From assembly GCA_015655565.1 (NCBI GenBank), contig JAATEU010000023.1, positions 1-6,536 of the forward strand: a stretch of DNA of 6,536 nucleotides. The letters run 5' to 3'. This document shows, in pieces, positions 6,179 through 6,536 of the stretch (its first letter is position 1; the number at the start of each line of letters is the position of its first letter). A program made the position numbers and the translations under genes. Below the pieces are notes generated by a model. The model had not been told where the DNA came from. It saw nothing but the letters and a program-made list of their open reading frames with translations, and searched no databases. The DNA is from Clostridiales bacterium. GTDB lineage: Bacteria > Bacillota > Clostridia > Lachnospirales > Lachnospiraceae.

Positions 6179-6212
6179 CCGGCCTATCGGTTTATTAATC
6201 CGGCCGGTTTTT
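6179..6212 (+). terminator. Possible second terminator before ribD
   Basis: CCGGCC (6179-6184) and GGCCGG (6202-6207) form a 6-bp GC-only stem with a 17-nt loop, followed by TTTTT. It could back up the riboswitch terminator or act as a leader hairpin. The large loop makes it weaker than the hairpin at 6094. Confidence 0.35.
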
Positions 6213-6260
6213 GAAAAGTTTTCGGATAACTGTAACAGTATACACGGAGGTACAGATGAC

Positions 6261-6536
6261 ATGGATATTAAGTTTATGGAAAGAGCTTTGGAATTAGCTG
6301 AAAAAGGCACCGGATACACAAACCCGAATCCGCTTGTGGGAGCTGTCATAGCAGGAGACGGGAAAATAATCGGGGAAGGTTATCATGAGGTTTACGGAGG
6401 ACCTCATGCTGAAATGAATGCATTGAAAAATACTGATGGGGACGTAAGCGGGGCAACCATGTATGTTACTCTGGAACCCTGTTCCCATTATGGAAAAACC
6501 CCGCCCTGGGCAGAGGCCATTGTTAAACAGGGAATA
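6261..6536 (+). CDS. ribD: RibD deaminase domain, 5' part (cut by window end)
   Basis: RibD is the bifunctional riboflavin enzyme: the N-terminal domain deaminates the pyrimidine intermediate and the C-terminal domain reduces its ribosyl side chain. Only 92 residues of the deaminase domain are visible. They match the family start to end: MERALELAEKG, TNPNPLVGAVI, GEGYHEVYGGPHAEMNAL and ATMYVTLEPCSHYGKTPP. The zinc ligand H49 and catalytic E51 (HAE) and zinc ligand C74 are present. The third zinc ligand, normally the cysteine of TPPC, is W83 (codon TGG, 6507-6509). The start is ATG 6261 with GGAGG (6246-6250) 10 nt ahead. An ATG at 6256 has better spacing but its frame stops after 13 codons. 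The gene lies under the FMN riboswitch and probably leads a rib operon continuing beyond the window. Confidence 0.93.
   Translation, partial: MDIKFMERALELAEKGTGYTNPNPLVGAVIAGDGKIIGEGYHEVYGGPHAEMNALKNTDGDVSGATMYVTLEPCSHYGKTPPWAEAIVKQGI

Noticed and set aside
6161..6214. Short frame MVTACAPAYRFINPAGF before ribD
   Set aside because: No ribosome binding site, and it covers the hairpin at 6179-6212; likely chance.

Overview
The window looks like chromosomal DNA of a low-GC Gram-positive anaerobe, most plausibly a clostridium of the Lachnospiraceae type. This is an inference from the AT-rich composition, strong GGAGG-type ribosome binding sites, a VanR/VanS-like regulator pair with a multi-spanning kinase, a Gram-positive lipoprotein signal, and an FMN riboswitch with its own terminator ahead of ribD. 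No species marker is present.

Bases 1-3069 carry a two-component system on the + strand: an OmpR/PhoB-family response regulator (18-722) overlapped by a large membrane histidine kinase (691-3069). The kinase's extracytoplasmic part contains six in-frame 18-bp tandem repeats. A gene-free stretch (3070-3382) holds a near-perfect long palindrome between converging transcripts. A small lipoprotein with a DUF5666-like beta-domain lies on the - strand (3383-4087). Divergent from it is a MATE-family efflux transporter (4390-5751).

The 302-base divergent intergenic region (4088-4389) is the most interesting part. It holds an array of five TGTGAW-like half-sites spaced exactly 11 bp apart (4134-4188), the spacing expected for an OmpR-family regulator. 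Next come a good promoter (4204-4232) and a roughly 150-nt leader. The leader contains an 8-residue upstream reading frame with its own ribosome binding site and competing repeats and hairpins just before the transporter start. A working model is that the kinase senses an envelope or drug-like signal, the regulator binds the array, and the lipoprotein and exporter are the output, with possible leader-peptide control of the exporter. The regulatory link is inferred, not shown.

The right end (5752-6536) is a separate unit: a promoter, an FMN riboswitch, an intrinsic terminator with a visible antiterminator complement, a possible second terminator, and the 5' part of ribD, which is cut by the window edge. 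The ribD deaminase domain has tryptophan where the family has its second zinc-binding cysteine.
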